A stretch of DNA of 64,000 bases, from NCBI GenBank assembly GCA_913061415.1, contig CAJXUD010000003.1, forward strand, positions 186,001 to 250,000, written 5' to 3'. This document shows positions 33,584-42,500 of this stretch, in pieces. The DNA is from an uncultured Oleispira sp. (GTDB lineage: Bacteria; Pseudomonadota; Gammaproteobacteria; Pseudomonadales; Oceanobacteraceae). The position numbers and the translations under genes are program-made. Under the pieces are notes generated by a model. That model was not told the DNA's origin, searched no databases, and saw only the letters and a list, made by a program, of their open reading frames with translations. Within the stretch, counting starts at the first letter, position 1. Every line of letters starts with the position of its first letter.

Positions 33584-33956
33584 GTTTTGTTCCTATTAAA
33601 ATTAGGGCTAGTAAATTAAGGCTATCTAAATGCTAATACTTTGTTAACAACAATTAGCGACTATATAACGACTACAATAATGGGCATCGACCTGAGTGTA
33701 TAGGCCTCAACACCATGGAAAAAACTTTAGAACTTGAGTCTACCTGTTAGCCAGCGTCTCGCATTGGCTGAAGCGACGCATTAAGCATTCAAGCGGTCAA
33801 TTAAATATTGTAGGATAGCTGCTCTAATCTGTTTAACTTGGTAGTCATGTATTCAGCGTTTTTTGCTCGATACGGTTTAATGTCTACCAGACTCACACAT
33901 TAGTGAGTACACACAAACCCTATACATCAAATATTTAAAGAGTGGGAAGCGATATC
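33584..33956. other. 373-nt intergenic region between thiolase and FabG genes
   Basis: Divergent promoter region. Apart from the palindrome at 33891-33908 no gene, RNA or repeat was recognised. Confidence 0.6.
33891..33908. promoter_or_regulatory. 18-bp palindrome upstream of the long FabG gene
   Basis: ACTCAC-ACATTA-GTGAGT with perfect 6-bp arms, ending 48 nt before the start; a candidate operator for a lipid regulator. It does not match the FadR or PsrA consensus known to me. Confidence 0.45.
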
Positions 33957-35375
33957 ATGGGAAATTTTTACGAAACTATGCTGAATTCTGGCATGGGCCG
34001 AAAAGTATTAGGTAGTGTTGGCTTACCAACACCAATCGAACTCAATCGTTATAGCGCGAGCCAAACTACCTTTTTAGAAGGTAATGTTTTAGTCGGCACA
34101 GCAAAAAACGGCGAATTAATTTCTGACATCGTGCGTAATTTAGGCGACTCTGATGCAAAAATTTTCTTCCCATCCGCAGCACTAACCGCTAGTGAAATCG
34201 TTAAAGCAGGTAGTGATCACTCTGTAAAAGTGACTCAAGTTGAATGTGCTAAAGGCATGAAAGAAAAGTTCAACGTCGTTATCTTTGATGCTTCTGGTAT
34301 TGAAGATGGCGAAGGCTTAACACAGCTATATACTTTCTTTAACCCTATCATGCGCAGCCTAACGTCTAATGCTCGCGTTATCGTATTGGGTCGCCCGCAC
34401 ATGAAAGCCGCCAATGGCGAAAAAGCAGCTGCAATGCGTGCGTTAGAAGGTTTTACACGTTCTGTTTCTAAAGAGATCGGTAAAAAGAGTTCTACTTCTC
34501 AGGTTGCTTACATTGAAGAAGGCGCAGAGAAGCAAATGGATTCTACTATCCGTTTCTTAGCATCGGCTAAATCGGCTTATGTTGCTGGCCAGGTTATTCA
34601 CGTGCGTAAGAGTGAAGAAGTTCAATACCCAGATTGGCATAAGCCATTAGCAGGCAAAGTAGCGCTTGTAACGGGTGCTTCCCGTGGTATTGGCGAGTCA
34701 ATCGCTCGCACACTTTCTCGTGATGGCGCTACCGTACTGGGCTTAGACATTCCACCAGCAGAAGCTGACTTGCACAAAGTCATGTCTGAAATTGGCGGTG
34801 AATCGTTATTGGCTGATATTTCTTCTAAAGAGGCCCCTGCTCAAATTGCCGCTAAATTAAAAGAAATGGGCGGAGCAGACATTGTTGTTCATAACGCCGG
34901 TATCACTCGTGATAAAACCCTAGCCAACATGCCTCAGCATTGGTGGGATATGACGATTGCGATTAACTTGTCAGCCGAAGAGCATATCAATAACGAGCTG
35001 TTTGCGACCACTACCATCAATTCTGGCGCGAGCATTATCTGCGTATCGTCTATGAACGGTATTGCCGGTCAAATGGGCCAGACTAACTATGCAGCGTCTA
35101 AAGCAGGCGTTATCGGCTATGTTCAGTACATGGCTGATGAGTTAGCAGAAAAGAACATCACCATTAACGCGGTGGCTCCTGGTTTCATCGAAACTGCGAT
35201 GACCGATGCGATTCCGTTCATGACCCGTGAAGTTGGCCGTCGTTTAAACTCGCTATCTCAAGGTGGTAAGCCTGTCGATGTAGCGGAAACAATTGCTTTC
35301 TTTGCTAATCCAGCATCAAGCGGCGTGACCGGTAATGTTGTGCGTGTTTGTGGGCAGTCATTAGTCGGGGCTTAA
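33957..35375 (+). CDS. Long 3-oxoacyl-[acyl-carrier-protein/CoA] reductase (FabG4-like SDR)
   Basis: A 472-residue reductase: an N-terminal degenerate Rossmann/flavodoxin-like half (1-210) and a C-terminal active SDR half (215-470) with VTGASRGIGES, NAGITRD, the serine in CVSSMNG and YAASKAG with catalytic Tyr/Lys. This is the high-molecular-weight FabG (FabG4) layout that reduces 3-oxoacyl-CoA or 3-oxoacyl-ACP with NADH. ATG 33957 with GGGAAG 7 nt before it is chosen over GTG 33942. It pairs divergently with the thiolase, a common arrangement in marine oil-degraders. Confidence 0.9.
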   Translation: MGNFYETMLNSGMGRKVLGSVGLPTPIELNRYSASQTTFLEGNVLVGTAKNGELISDIVRNLGDSDAKIFFPSAALTASEIVKAGSDHSVKVTQVECAKGMKEKFNVVIFDASGIEDGEGLTQLYTFFNPIMRSLTSNARVIVLGRPHMKAANGEKAAAMRALEGFTRSVSKEIGKKSSTSQVAYIEEGAEKQMDSTIRFLASAKSAYVAGQVIHVRKSEEVQYPDWHKPLAGKVALVTGASRGIGESIARTLSRDGATVLGLDIPPAEADLHKVMSEIGGESLLADISSKEAPAQIAAKLKEMGGADIVVHNAGITRDKTLANMPQHWWDMTIAINLSAEEHINNELFATTTINSGASIICVSSMNGIAGQMGQTNYAASKAGVIGYVQYMADELAEKNITINAVAPGFIETAMTDAIPFMTREVGRRLNSLSQGGKPVDVAETIAFFANPASSGVTGNVVRVCGQSLVGA

Positions 35376-35400
35376 TCGTATTAGTAGGACTTAGGCACAG
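35361..35400. repeat. About 20-bp duplication spanning the FabG stop
   Basis: TTAGTCGGGGCTTAATCGTA (35361-35380) and a diverged TTAGTAGGACTTAGGCACAG (35381-35400); the first contains the TAA stop (35373-35375). Confidence 0.5.
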
Positions 35401-35408
35401 TAAAACTG

Positions 35409-35456
35409 CTATTAAAAGTGCCATCAAAGATTCTATTAAAAGTACAATCAAAGGCT
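35409..35456. repeat. 24-bp tandem repeat (2 units) before the terminator
   Basis: Units at 35409-35432 and 35433-35456 begin CTATTAAAAGT and share ATCAAAG; 20 of 24 positions are identical. The second unit runs into the terminator stem. Confidence 0.8.
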
Positions 35457-35486
35457 CAATGGATAACTCCATTGGGCCTTTTTTTA
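35451..35486 (+). terminator. Intrinsic terminator of the FabG gene
   Basis: AGGCTCAATGGA pairs with TCCATTGGGCCT across TAAC (one G-T), followed by seven T. Confidence 0.9.
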
Positions 35487-35567
35487 TGCATTCTTCGTAA
35501 TTCCAGCAAGCTATGAAATCTGAACTAGACTATAAGGTAACTTACACAGTTTATTCAGAGTTTTGGT

Positions 35568-36522
35568 ATGAACCCGAGCACCTTAAAATTGTATTTTTCC
35601 GTCCCACTAGCTTTTTTACTGCTTACTCTAAGCCGCTTTAAGTTATAGCCAAACACTGCGGGTCGGCACAACATTATGGCCGGGCTACGAGCCGCTATAT
35701 CTAGCCGAAGAGATCAATGCTTATAAGAGTGATATCCGACTGATAAATTACCCTTCGACCAGCGAAGTGCTGCGCGGTTTCAAAAATCATACTTTGGAAG
35801 CCGCAGCGCTTACCCTCGATGAAGTTATTCTATTATCTGAGTCAGGTACTGCTATCGATATTATATTGATTCTGGATATATCGGAAGGAGCCGATGTCAT
35901 TATGGGTCGCCCTGAGTTGGTTAATATGCAGGGATTGATCGGGGCTAAAGTTGCTGTAGAAAGTACTGCTGTGGGTGCCTATACATTAAGTCGGGCACTT
36001 GAAATGCACAATATTGACATTCAAGATATCTCTCTCGTTAACGCAGTACTAAGCAGTCATAAGGAATCCTATACAAAAAAATTGGCTGATGCCGTCGTCA
36101 CATTTGAACCGGTGAGAACACAATTATTGAATCTGGGAGCCATTGAACTGTTTAGCTCAAAAGAAATTCCCGGCGAAATTCTAGATGTATTAGTCGTTCA
36201 TAAAAATACTATCAATACTCACAAAGAGCAGCTCTATGACATTGCGAAAGGCTGGTTTAAAGGACTTCAGCAGATAAAAAAATCTCCAAATGCATCTTAT
36301 AGATTCATCGCATCTCACTTAAAACTAACCGAAAAAGAAGTGAAAGACAGCTATTTAGGACTATCCCTTCCCTCTTTAAGTGAGAACAAAAAGCTAATGA
36401 CCGGCAGCCCTGCTCCACTCAGCCTAACATTAGATCGTTTAACGCAACATATGATTGATACCAACCTTCTAGATTCAGGTGCTACAAAAAAAACCACCAT
36501 TAATACTATGTTTTTACCTTAG
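35568..36522 (+). pseudogene. Periplasmic substrate-binding protein (SsuA/NMT1-like), frameshifted in the signal peptide
   Basis: ATG 35568 opens a signal peptide MNPSTLKLYFSVPLAFLLLTL, but the frame stops at 35646-35648. In the next frame, from about 35632, the mature protein reads AALSYSQTLRVGTTLWPGYEPLYLAEE and continues open to 36522 (TLDEVILLSESGTAIDIILILDISEGADVIMGRPEL, GAKVAVESTAVGAY). A one-base change near 35620-35640 separates the two. The mature part, about 295 residues, is a full NMT1/THI5-type binding protein. No ABC transporter is near; instead a diguanylate cyclase starts 7 nt after its stop, so it probably works as that sensor's ligand-binding partner. Real mutation, programmed shift and sequencing error are all possible. 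Confidence 0.75.
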
Positions 36523-36529
36523 AACGCCC

Positions 36530-38266
36530 ATGCCTCTAAGAATATTAATTCCGCTACTGCTGCTCGTATTTTCACTATTGGTTACCTCAATAGGATACAT
36601 CGCTATCCGTGCAGATTTAACGGAGGCCATCGAGCGTCAGGCGTTAAACTATATGAATATTGAATTAAATAAATTTCAATCATTATATGAACCGCTTTTA
36701 GCCAAAAAGGATTTAAAAGCGATTCTATCGCTACATGCCTCTAAAGCTTCTGAACTGGATAATACGGGGATGATTGTTGTGGCAGAAGACGGAATAGTAG
36801 CAGCCTCTAACAATCAACAAGATCTGCAGCGCTCTTGGAAAAAAACCCGCCAACAGTTAGATCCAGATTTGATTAATAAAACAATTAATTCAAAGCAGCG
36901 ACATACAAAATTCTCTAACGATCGAGAAAAGCTAAATGGATATATTGATCTTTGTGTAAGAGATTTATCAAAAGGGCTTAGAGCCTATTCATGCGGTTTT
37001 TTATACTATCAACTTGATGTCGAGTCGAGACAAAGCAGCGCTCGAACTTGGCTAATCAAACAGTCTTTATATATTGCGATTGGTACTGGCATCGCAGCGT
37101 TTATTTTATTACTCATCATTCATTTTAAAGTTACTGATAGAGTATTAAAAGTCCAAACCGTATTAGACAAATGGTCAAACGGTGATCGAAATGCAATAAT
37201 TGAAATTAAAGGCAATGACGAACTTAATCATATTGCGACTATGATTAACCATTTAGTAAGTCGATTTTCTGAAGATGAAAAAGCATTGATTTTTAATAAA
37301 CAAGTCAATGATGCAATCATTCAAAGTGCTAATTACAGCATCATTACGACCGATAAGAGTGGTATAATTACCAGTTTTAATGCTAGTGCTGAAAGACTTT
37401 TAGGCTATTCCAAAGAAGAGCTTATCAATAAAGAATCTCCCGGAATCATCCACGATATTTCAGAGATCATTTCTCACAATAAAAAATTATCTGTTGAGTT
37501 AGGTAAAGAAGTTAAGATCGGATTTGAAACATTAACGGCTAAATCTCGAACAGGCGAAATTGACGAAAATAACTGGACCTACATTCATAAGGATGGCAGC
37601 CGCATTCCCGTACGATTATCGGTCACCGCGCTCTATGATCCTCAAGATAAAATTTATGGTTTCTTGGGTATTGCCCATGACATATCAGAGCAATTAAAAA
37701 CAGAAGAGCAACTTGAAAAGCTCGCCTACTTCGATCCTCTTACTAAGTTGCCAAACCGCATGCTATACAGCGACCGCTTAGAGCAAGCTATTGTATTTGC
37801 AAGCCGTAACAAATCTAAGTTTTCTGTGTTCTTTATTGATTTAGATAAGTTTAAATTTTTGAACGATAATTATGGCCATGAAGTGGGTGATAAATTATTA
37901 ATTAAAGTGGCTAATATTCTCACGCGCTGCGTGCGCAAATCCGATACCGTTGCCCGGTTGGGAGGGGATGAGTTCACAGTTATTTTACCTAATATAAATA
38001 GCCCTTATGATCGAAACTCTGTCAGTTTTATTGCTGAAAAACTCATCAATCAACTGAGCCAAGATTTCGTCATCGACGATCATTTAGTGCAGATAGGTGC
38101 AAGTATTGGCGTCGCCGTTTACCCAGAACATGGCACGGATGTCTCGAACTTAAACAAACATGCGGATATCGCCATGTATAAGGCTAAAGATCAAGGTCGT
38201 GGGCAGCATGCCTTTTACGATCCTCTTACAGGTTACTCATTACCAGGAACAGACTTAAAAACATAA
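36530..38266 (+). CDS. Membrane-bound sensor diguanylate cyclase (HAMP-PAS-GGDEF)
   Basis: A 578-residue inner-membrane enzyme making cyclic di-GMP from GTP. TM1 is MPLRILIPLLLLVFSLLVTSIGYIAI; a periplasmic sensor of about 150 residues follows; TM2 (YIAIGTGIAAFILLLIIHF) leads to a HAMP (about 200-250), then a PAS domain (ITSFNASAERLLGYSKEELI ... DGSRIPVRLSVTALYD). The GGDEF domain has the intact active site RLGGDEF (478-482) with the RKSD inhibitory site five residues before it. There is no EAL domain. ATG 36530 follows the binding-protein stop by 7 nt; an in-frame start at 36479 would overlap that gene. The pair suggests ligand-controlled c-di-GMP signalling. Confidence 0.9.
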   Translation: MPLRILIPLLLLVFSLLVTSIGYIAIRADLTEAIERQALNYMNIELNKFQSLYEPLLAKKDLKAILSLHASKASELDNTGMIVVAEDGIVAASNNQQDLQRSWKKTRQQLDPDLINKTINSKQRHTKFSNDREKLNGYIDLCVRDLSKGLRAYSCGFLYYQLDVESRQSSARTWLIKQSLYIAIGTGIAAFILLLIIHFKVTDRVLKVQTVLDKWSNGDRNAIIEIKGNDELNHIATMINHLVSRFSEDEKALIFNKQVNDAIIQSANYSIITTDKSGIITSFNASAERLLGYSKEELINKESPGIIHDISEIISHNKKLSVELGKEVKIGFETLTAKSRTGEIDENNWTYIHKDGSRIPVRLSVTALYDPQDKIYGFLGIAHDISEQLKTEEQLEKLAYFDPLTKLPNRMLYSDRLEQAIVFASRNKSKFSVFFIDLDKFKFLNDNYGHEVGDKLLIKVANILTRCVRKSDTVARLGGDEFTVILPNINSPYDRNSVSFIAEKLINQLSQDFVIDDHLVQIGASIGVAVYPEHGTDVSNLNKHADIAMYKAKDQGRGQHAFYDPLTGYSLPGTDLKT

Positions 38267-38328
38267 GTTATTTTTGCTATGATTGCCGCAATATTTTTCA
38301 ACAGAGCTGCTGCAGCAAAATAACCCAC

Positions 38329-39144
38329 ATGGCTAAAAATAAGCGCGACATACCTAATTATCAACTCCCAATTATTGAAACGCACTTTCACTTAGATTAT
38401 CTAAAAGAAGGCTCAACGGAAGAAATTCTAGATAAAGCCCGTCAAATCGGTGTTGAGCGCTTTTTAACCATCGCTGTTTCTCCTGATAATCTAGAAAAAG
38501 TCATTGCCTTAACCGAACAGCACGACGACGTATACGGCACCTTAGGCATTCATCCTCACGATGCCGAGCTCTATAACGATGAAGTCGAAGCCATTATTCG
38601 TAAAAATCTAGCGCCCGAGAATCGTAGTCCTAAATTTAGAGCCGTCGGAGAAATAGGTCTAGATTATTTTTACGATAACGCCGATCGCAAGATTCAACGT
38701 GATGTGTTTGAGCGCCAACTGCAAATCGCCGTTGATTATGAGCTACCCGTAGTGATTCATACCCGTGAAGCCGATGAAGATACTCAGGCGATTTTATCCA
38801 ACTTTGCCCCTCTGATGAAAAACAAAGGCGTGATTCATAGCTTTACCTCGGGCATCGAACTCGCACGCTTCTGTGTGGGCCAAGGCTTCAATTTAGGCAT
38901 CAATGGTATCGTAACCTTCAATAAGGCCGACAACGTTCGCGAGGTGGTTGCTGATACCCCAATAGAGCAGCTTCTATTAGAAACCGATGCGCCTTTCTTG
39001 ACCCCAGTCCCCTACCGCGGCAAAGAAAACGCCCCGTGCTATTTACCCTTTATTGCAGAAAAAATAGCCGAAGTTAAAGGCATGACGGTCGAAGACGTTT
39101 TAACCCAATGTTATAAAAATTCGGTGAATACCTTTTTTAGCTAA
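38329..39144 (+). CDS. TatD-family metal-dependent hydrolase
   Basis: A 271-residue TIM-barrel hydrolase (metal-dependent DNase/phosphoesterase family). Metal ligands are visible in IIETHFHLDYL (HxH), RAVGEIGLDYFYD (Glu), PVVIHTREADEDT, KGVIHSFTSG and LLLETDAPFLTP. The N-terminal extension (KNKRDIPNYQL) is slightly longer than in E. coli TatD. Family members are 3'-5' exonucleases acting on single-stranded DNA or RNA; the exact substrate here is inferred. A second paralogue lies at 50562-51362. It follows the cyclase gene by 60 nt on the same strand. Confidence 0.9.
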   Translation: MAKNKRDIPNYQLPIIETHFHLDYLKEGSTEEILDKARQIGVERFLTIAVSPDNLEKVIALTEQHDDVYGTLGIHPHDAELYNDEVEAIIRKNLAPENRSPKFRAVGEIGLDYFYDNADRKIQRDVFERQLQIAVDYELPVVIHTREADEDTQAILSNFAPLMKNKGVIHSFTSGIELARFCVGQGFNLGINGIVTFNKADNVREVVADTPIEQLLLETDAPFLTPVPYRGKENAPCYLPFIAEKIAEVKGMTVEDVLTQCYKNSVNTFFS

Positions 39145-39161
39145 GCACTTATAGCTTTCAT

Positions 39162-41213
39162 TTAAAATCTAGCGCCTATCACTAGCGGATCATGATCCGA
39201 AGAACGATAGGCATCGGGTACCGCATACCGACCATCGTATTTTAATAATGAATCTTCAACAGAGTTAATCTGCCAGCTATCAATGCTACGAATAAAAGGC
39301 AGCATCGCTTTATTCGCTAAAGCATGATCAAGATTACCGAGATACCCCTGATAACTGTAAGAAAAAAATTGGGGCGTGCTACCCTCATGCGATTTATCCA
39401 CAATATTCAAATTATGAAATCCTGCCTTCGCTAAGAGTAAGAGTGGGTCTTCTTGGCTATAGCTATTTAAGTCGCCCAGCACCAAAACAGGGCTATTATC
39501 AGGCACTGCATTATCGATAAATTTAACCAGCGCTGACGCGGCTTGCACGCGCTGTAAATTGCAATTCCCCAGCAGAAGGTCTTTCTTTTCTTCTCGGCAA
39601 GGCCGCCCTTTCGACTTAAAGTGATTGACCACGACGGTAAACTGTTGCGGTGAGTCTGAACGTTTTATTTTAAAACTCTGCAAGACACTGGGGCGATGGT
39701 AACCATCATTAAATACTGACTTCGAGTCTTGCTGCATATTGTTATCTAACGGCAAAGCTTTAACCGAAGAGACTGAATCCAGTACTCTGGCTGCGCCAAT
39801 AGGCTCGATAGCATGATGGCGATATAATAGCCCAACACTGATTGCCCCTCGACCTAACTGCTCGCGGTTTGGCCTAATGTAACGATATTGCTGAGCAAGC
39901 GGGAATCGTTGATTTAAGGCTTGGGTTAATGCCGAAATGGCAGAGTGCTTGCCGTAACCATCATTTTCTAATTCCATCAGTGCGATAACATCCGCATCAA
40001 TCGTTGCGAGTGCTGCGACTAATTTATCTGTCTGCATCAAGAACTGCTGATACGTTTTAGCGCCTCTTGCCGTCGGAAATCCCACATCTCTTTTTTTGAA
40101 TGAGCGAGGATTACCATTAAAGTAGTTTTCTACATTCATACTGGCAAAAATCACATTCGCATCGCTCGATACTTTCGGATGCTTTGGCCTCGCCTGCATG
40201 CGAATACTGATATCACTCAGCGATTCTGGTATTAAGATATAGTGCTGACCATAGCTGTGCAATAAAGCGGTTAATGGCCCAATACTATCGCCAATTCGCA
40301 AAGGATTGTGCGCAGAAAATCCGTGCTGATTAGGGAAGGGAATAAATGCCGGCGAACGCTGAGATAAGCCATCATCGACCAATAAATAATCTAATGTTTT
40401 ATTAGGATGCTGCGCTTCTTTTGACGGCTCTATTTTTGACCGCTCTATTTTTGACTGCCCTTTTTTCGACGGCAGTGCGGATCGTAATGCATCAGCGCGG
40501 TGAATTTCAGTAGGCTGAATATGCAGCTGTGAAGAGATCGCAAATTGACCATAGTTACCCAACCCATAGCCCGCGCCATACAAATCGCTAATTTTCAGGT
40601 TCTGGCTCAAACGAACTCGCATGCCTTCTAATGCTTCTAGCTCAGCCAAAGAACTTACCGGTAATCTTAATTCATGGGCTGGCGGTATTTTCACATCATC
40701 TGCACATATCCTTAGTGCCTTAACGCGCTTTAGCTCTGTTAAGCCTTGGTATTCATCGACTTGTGCTAATAAACGTATTTTCTGACCCCGTTTAACCTTT
40801 GCATTCTTGTGATAGACAAAAATGCCACTCGAGGCCGCTTTGGCTTTATCTCTTTTTTTTGATATTTTTTTTGATATTTTTTTAGACGTTTTCTTATCAG
40901 AGTATTTAGCCGCCTGCTGCAGCCAAAAGCCTTGATACTCGTTGCTTTTATCAAGAGTGACTACCCCTTCAGTAACAACCCATTGCCCTTTTAAAGGACT
41001 CGGCCAATGGTTGATATACCTTGAGTTTTTACTAGCTGAGTTTTTACTCTCCGAGTGGTTAAAAGCCCCCTGTATTTGCGTAATGTGTTTGAAGTCACGC
41101 GCATTAGCATCGCCACACATTCCCATGTGTTTAATCTCAGTCGCATGCAGAGTTAAAGATAGGAAGAAACACACACTAAAAAAAGAAGCCGATAAGGAGC
41201 GAGTTAATAACAT
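39162..41213 (-). CDS. Secreted ExeM/NucH-type endonuclease
   Basis: A 683-residue exported protein with a signal peptide (MLLTRSLSASFFSVCFFLSLTLHA). An OB-like domain (about 60-200) precedes an endonuclease/exonuclease/phosphatase domain (about 345-683) with NVENYFNG, DVIALMELENDGYG (catalytic Glu), VVNHFKSKGRPC, LVLGDLNSYSQEDPL (Asp/Asn) and the terminal SSDHDPLVIG (Asp-His). This is the ExeM/Xds layout of extracellular DNases that take phosphate or break biofilm DNA. Low-complexity Lys/Ser stretches (KKISKKISKKISKK; SKIERSKIEPSK) lie in linkers. There is no C-terminal anchor. It is downstream of a 17-bp duplication. Confidence 0.88.
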   Translation of the reverse strand: MLLTRSLSASFFSVCFFLSLTLHATEIKHMGMCGDANARDFKHITQIQGAFNHSESKNSASKNSRYINHWPSPLKGQWVVTEGVVTLDKSNEYQGFWLQQAAKYSDKKTSKKISKKISKKRDKAKAASSGIFVYHKNAKVKRGQKIRLLAQVDEYQGLTELKRVKALRICADDVKIPPAHELRLPVSSLAELEALEGMRVRLSQNLKISDLYGAGYGLGNYGQFAISSQLHIQPTEIHRADALRSALPSKKGQSKIERSKIEPSKEAQHPNKTLDYLLVDDGLSQRSPAFIPFPNQHGFSAHNPLRIGDSIGPLTALLHSYGQHYILIPESLSDISIRMQARPKHPKVSSDANVIFASMNVENYFNGNPRSFKKRDVGFPTARGAKTYQQFLMQTDKLVAALATIDADVIALMELENDGYGKHSAISALTQALNQRFPLAQQYRYIRPNREQLGRGAISVGLLYRHHAIEPIGAARVLDSVSSVKALPLDNNMQQDSKSVFNDGYHRPSVLQSFKIKRSDSPQQFTVVVNHFKSKGRPCREEKKDLLLGNCNLQRVQAASALVKFIDNAVPDNSPVLVLGDLNSYSQEDPLLLLAKAGFHNLNIVDKSHEGSTPQFFSYSYQGYLGNLDHALANKAMLPFIRSIDSWQINSVEDSLLKYDGRYAVPDAYRSSDHDPLVIGARF

Positions 41214-41244
41214 ATAATCACTCCCTATGGTGGTTAAGCTATCG

Positions 41245-41278
41245 ATTTAATAATGTTAACTATTTAATAATGTTAACT
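41245..41278. repeat. 17-bp perfect tandem duplication
   Basis: ATTTAATAATGTTAACT at 41245-41261 and 41262-41278, 32 nt upstream of the nuclease start. Confidence 0.9.
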
Positions 41279-41284
41279 ATAGAC

Positions 41285-41344
41285 CAACTAACTAGAGCTC
41301 AACTAACTAAGGCTCAATTAACTAAGGCTCAATTAACTAGAGCC
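41285..41344. repeat. 15-bp tandem repeat, 4 units, spanning a stop codon
   Basis: CAACTAACTAGAGCT (41285), CAACTAACTAAGGCT (41300), CAATTAACTAAGGCT (41315) and CAATTAACTAGAGCC (41330). The last holds the TAG stop (41337-41339, minus) of the NAD-kinase-like gene. Confidence 0.9.
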
Positions 41345-42452
41345 CAACCGGATAAATAATTTGATCTTGATAACCCGTAGTCACTTCGATGGTGCCCGAG
41401 AATAAATCATCCAATTCATTATCACCAGAATCAACAATCAAGGGCCTACCTTCTAACGCACTCACCTTGGCTTTGGTAGAGATAACCTTCAGGTTTTTCT
41501 TACCCAGCTTTTTTAGTACCGCAGCACTTAACTGCTGGTTGCCGCGCCCTATAATATGGCCTTGGCCACCAATAATACTAATAACCGCTCTACACGGATA
41601 TTGCTCAAGATATTCTAAAATTTCAGTTTCACTGACATCATTTTTTAACAGCTGATGGTTAAGCACGGCATCAATACCGAGTAAGGTATTATCTAAGCCT
41701 AGCTCATCCATAATGGCCAAGGTGGTTTTTCCTGAACCAATCAAATAGAGCACATCATCTTTCATGCCTTGCACGACATCAGCGGCAATATCCTCAAGAA
41801 CCAGCTCTTCTACCTCTACCCCACCTTGCTTAACACTTTGCACAAACTGGCCTGCCTGAGGCACACGCATTTCGCCATAAAGCTTGGCTCGAACGATGTT
41901 ATTGCGAAAAGCTTCTTCATCAATATCTCTCACATCATGGGCTTTCACATCAATCAACTGGCCACTGGCTAACTGCGAGATAACTTCCCCTGCTGCTTTG
42001 GGGGTAACGGCATAAACCGCCGAATGAATTTTAACACCCGCTGGAATGCCTAAAACAGGAATTCTATCGGCAACGACACTGCAAATATCTCGGGCCGTAC
42101 CATCACCACCGGCGAATAAAATGATATCGACTTTTTGATCGAGCAACTGCTGGGCTGCATTACATGTATCTTGTGCGCTAGTATGCTCAACCGAGAGGTT
42201 GTCGAGCACCTGATAAGAAAAACCCATTTCGGCGACTAGCGTTTCTCCCATTGCTTGTGGGCAAGTAATAATTTTTATCTGATCTTGAATAGGCAATAAA
42301 ACCTGCAACGCGAGCTTGGCACGCTCACTGGATTTACAACGCGCACCTCGAGAAAATGCTTCTTTAACGATATCGGCACCATCACTGCCTTTAAGGCCGA
42401 CACTGCCGCCAATACCTGCTAATGGATTAATAATAAGCCCTAGTGTTAGCAA
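41337..42452 (-). CDS. ATP-NAD kinase-family protein (COG3199)
   Basis: A 371-residue cytoplasmic protein. LTLGLIINPLAGIGGSVGLKGSDG at the N-terminus, the NAD-kinase GGDG motif in DIILFAGGDGTARDICSV (about 107-124), GIPAGVKIHSAVYAVTP and a C-terminal LGIDAVLNH... ISIIGGQGHIIGRGNQQ follow the AcoX/PpnK-like family. It has the phosphate-binding GGDG but is not the housekeeping NadK, being longer with an extra domain. The substrate is unknown, possibly a small nucleotide or sugar kinase role. It is monocistronic; its stop is in a four-copy repeat. Confidence 0.82.
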   Translation of the reverse strand: MLTLGLIINPLAGIGGSVGLKGSDGADIVKEAFSRGARCKSSERAKLALQVLLPIQDQIKIITCPQAMGETLVAEMGFSYQVLDNLSVEHTSAQDTCNAAQQLLDQKVDIILFAGGDGTARDICSVVADRIPVLGIPAGVKIHSAVYAVTPKAAGEVISQLASGQLIDVKAHDVRDIDEEAFRNNIVRAKLYGEMRVPQAGQFVQSVKQGGVEVEELVLEDIAADVVQGMKDDVLYLIGSGKTTLAIMDELGLDNTLLGIDAVLNHQLLKNDVSETEILEYLEQYPCRAVISIIGGQGHIIGRGNQQLSAAVLKKLGKKNLKVISTKAKVSALEGRPLIVDSGDNELDDLFSGTIEVTTGYQDQIIYPVGL

Positions 42453-42500
42453 TTTTTTCTCCTAAACCGTTCATCTAAACCAATAGTACTGCTACAAAGT

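Noticed and set aside
35767-36522. A shorter, intact binding-protein gene starting inside the reading frame at 35767
   Set aside because: The first 40 residues of the mature family domain (LRVGTTLWPGYEP...) lie upstream in the same frame, so the true protein begins earlier and the frameshift interpretation is better.
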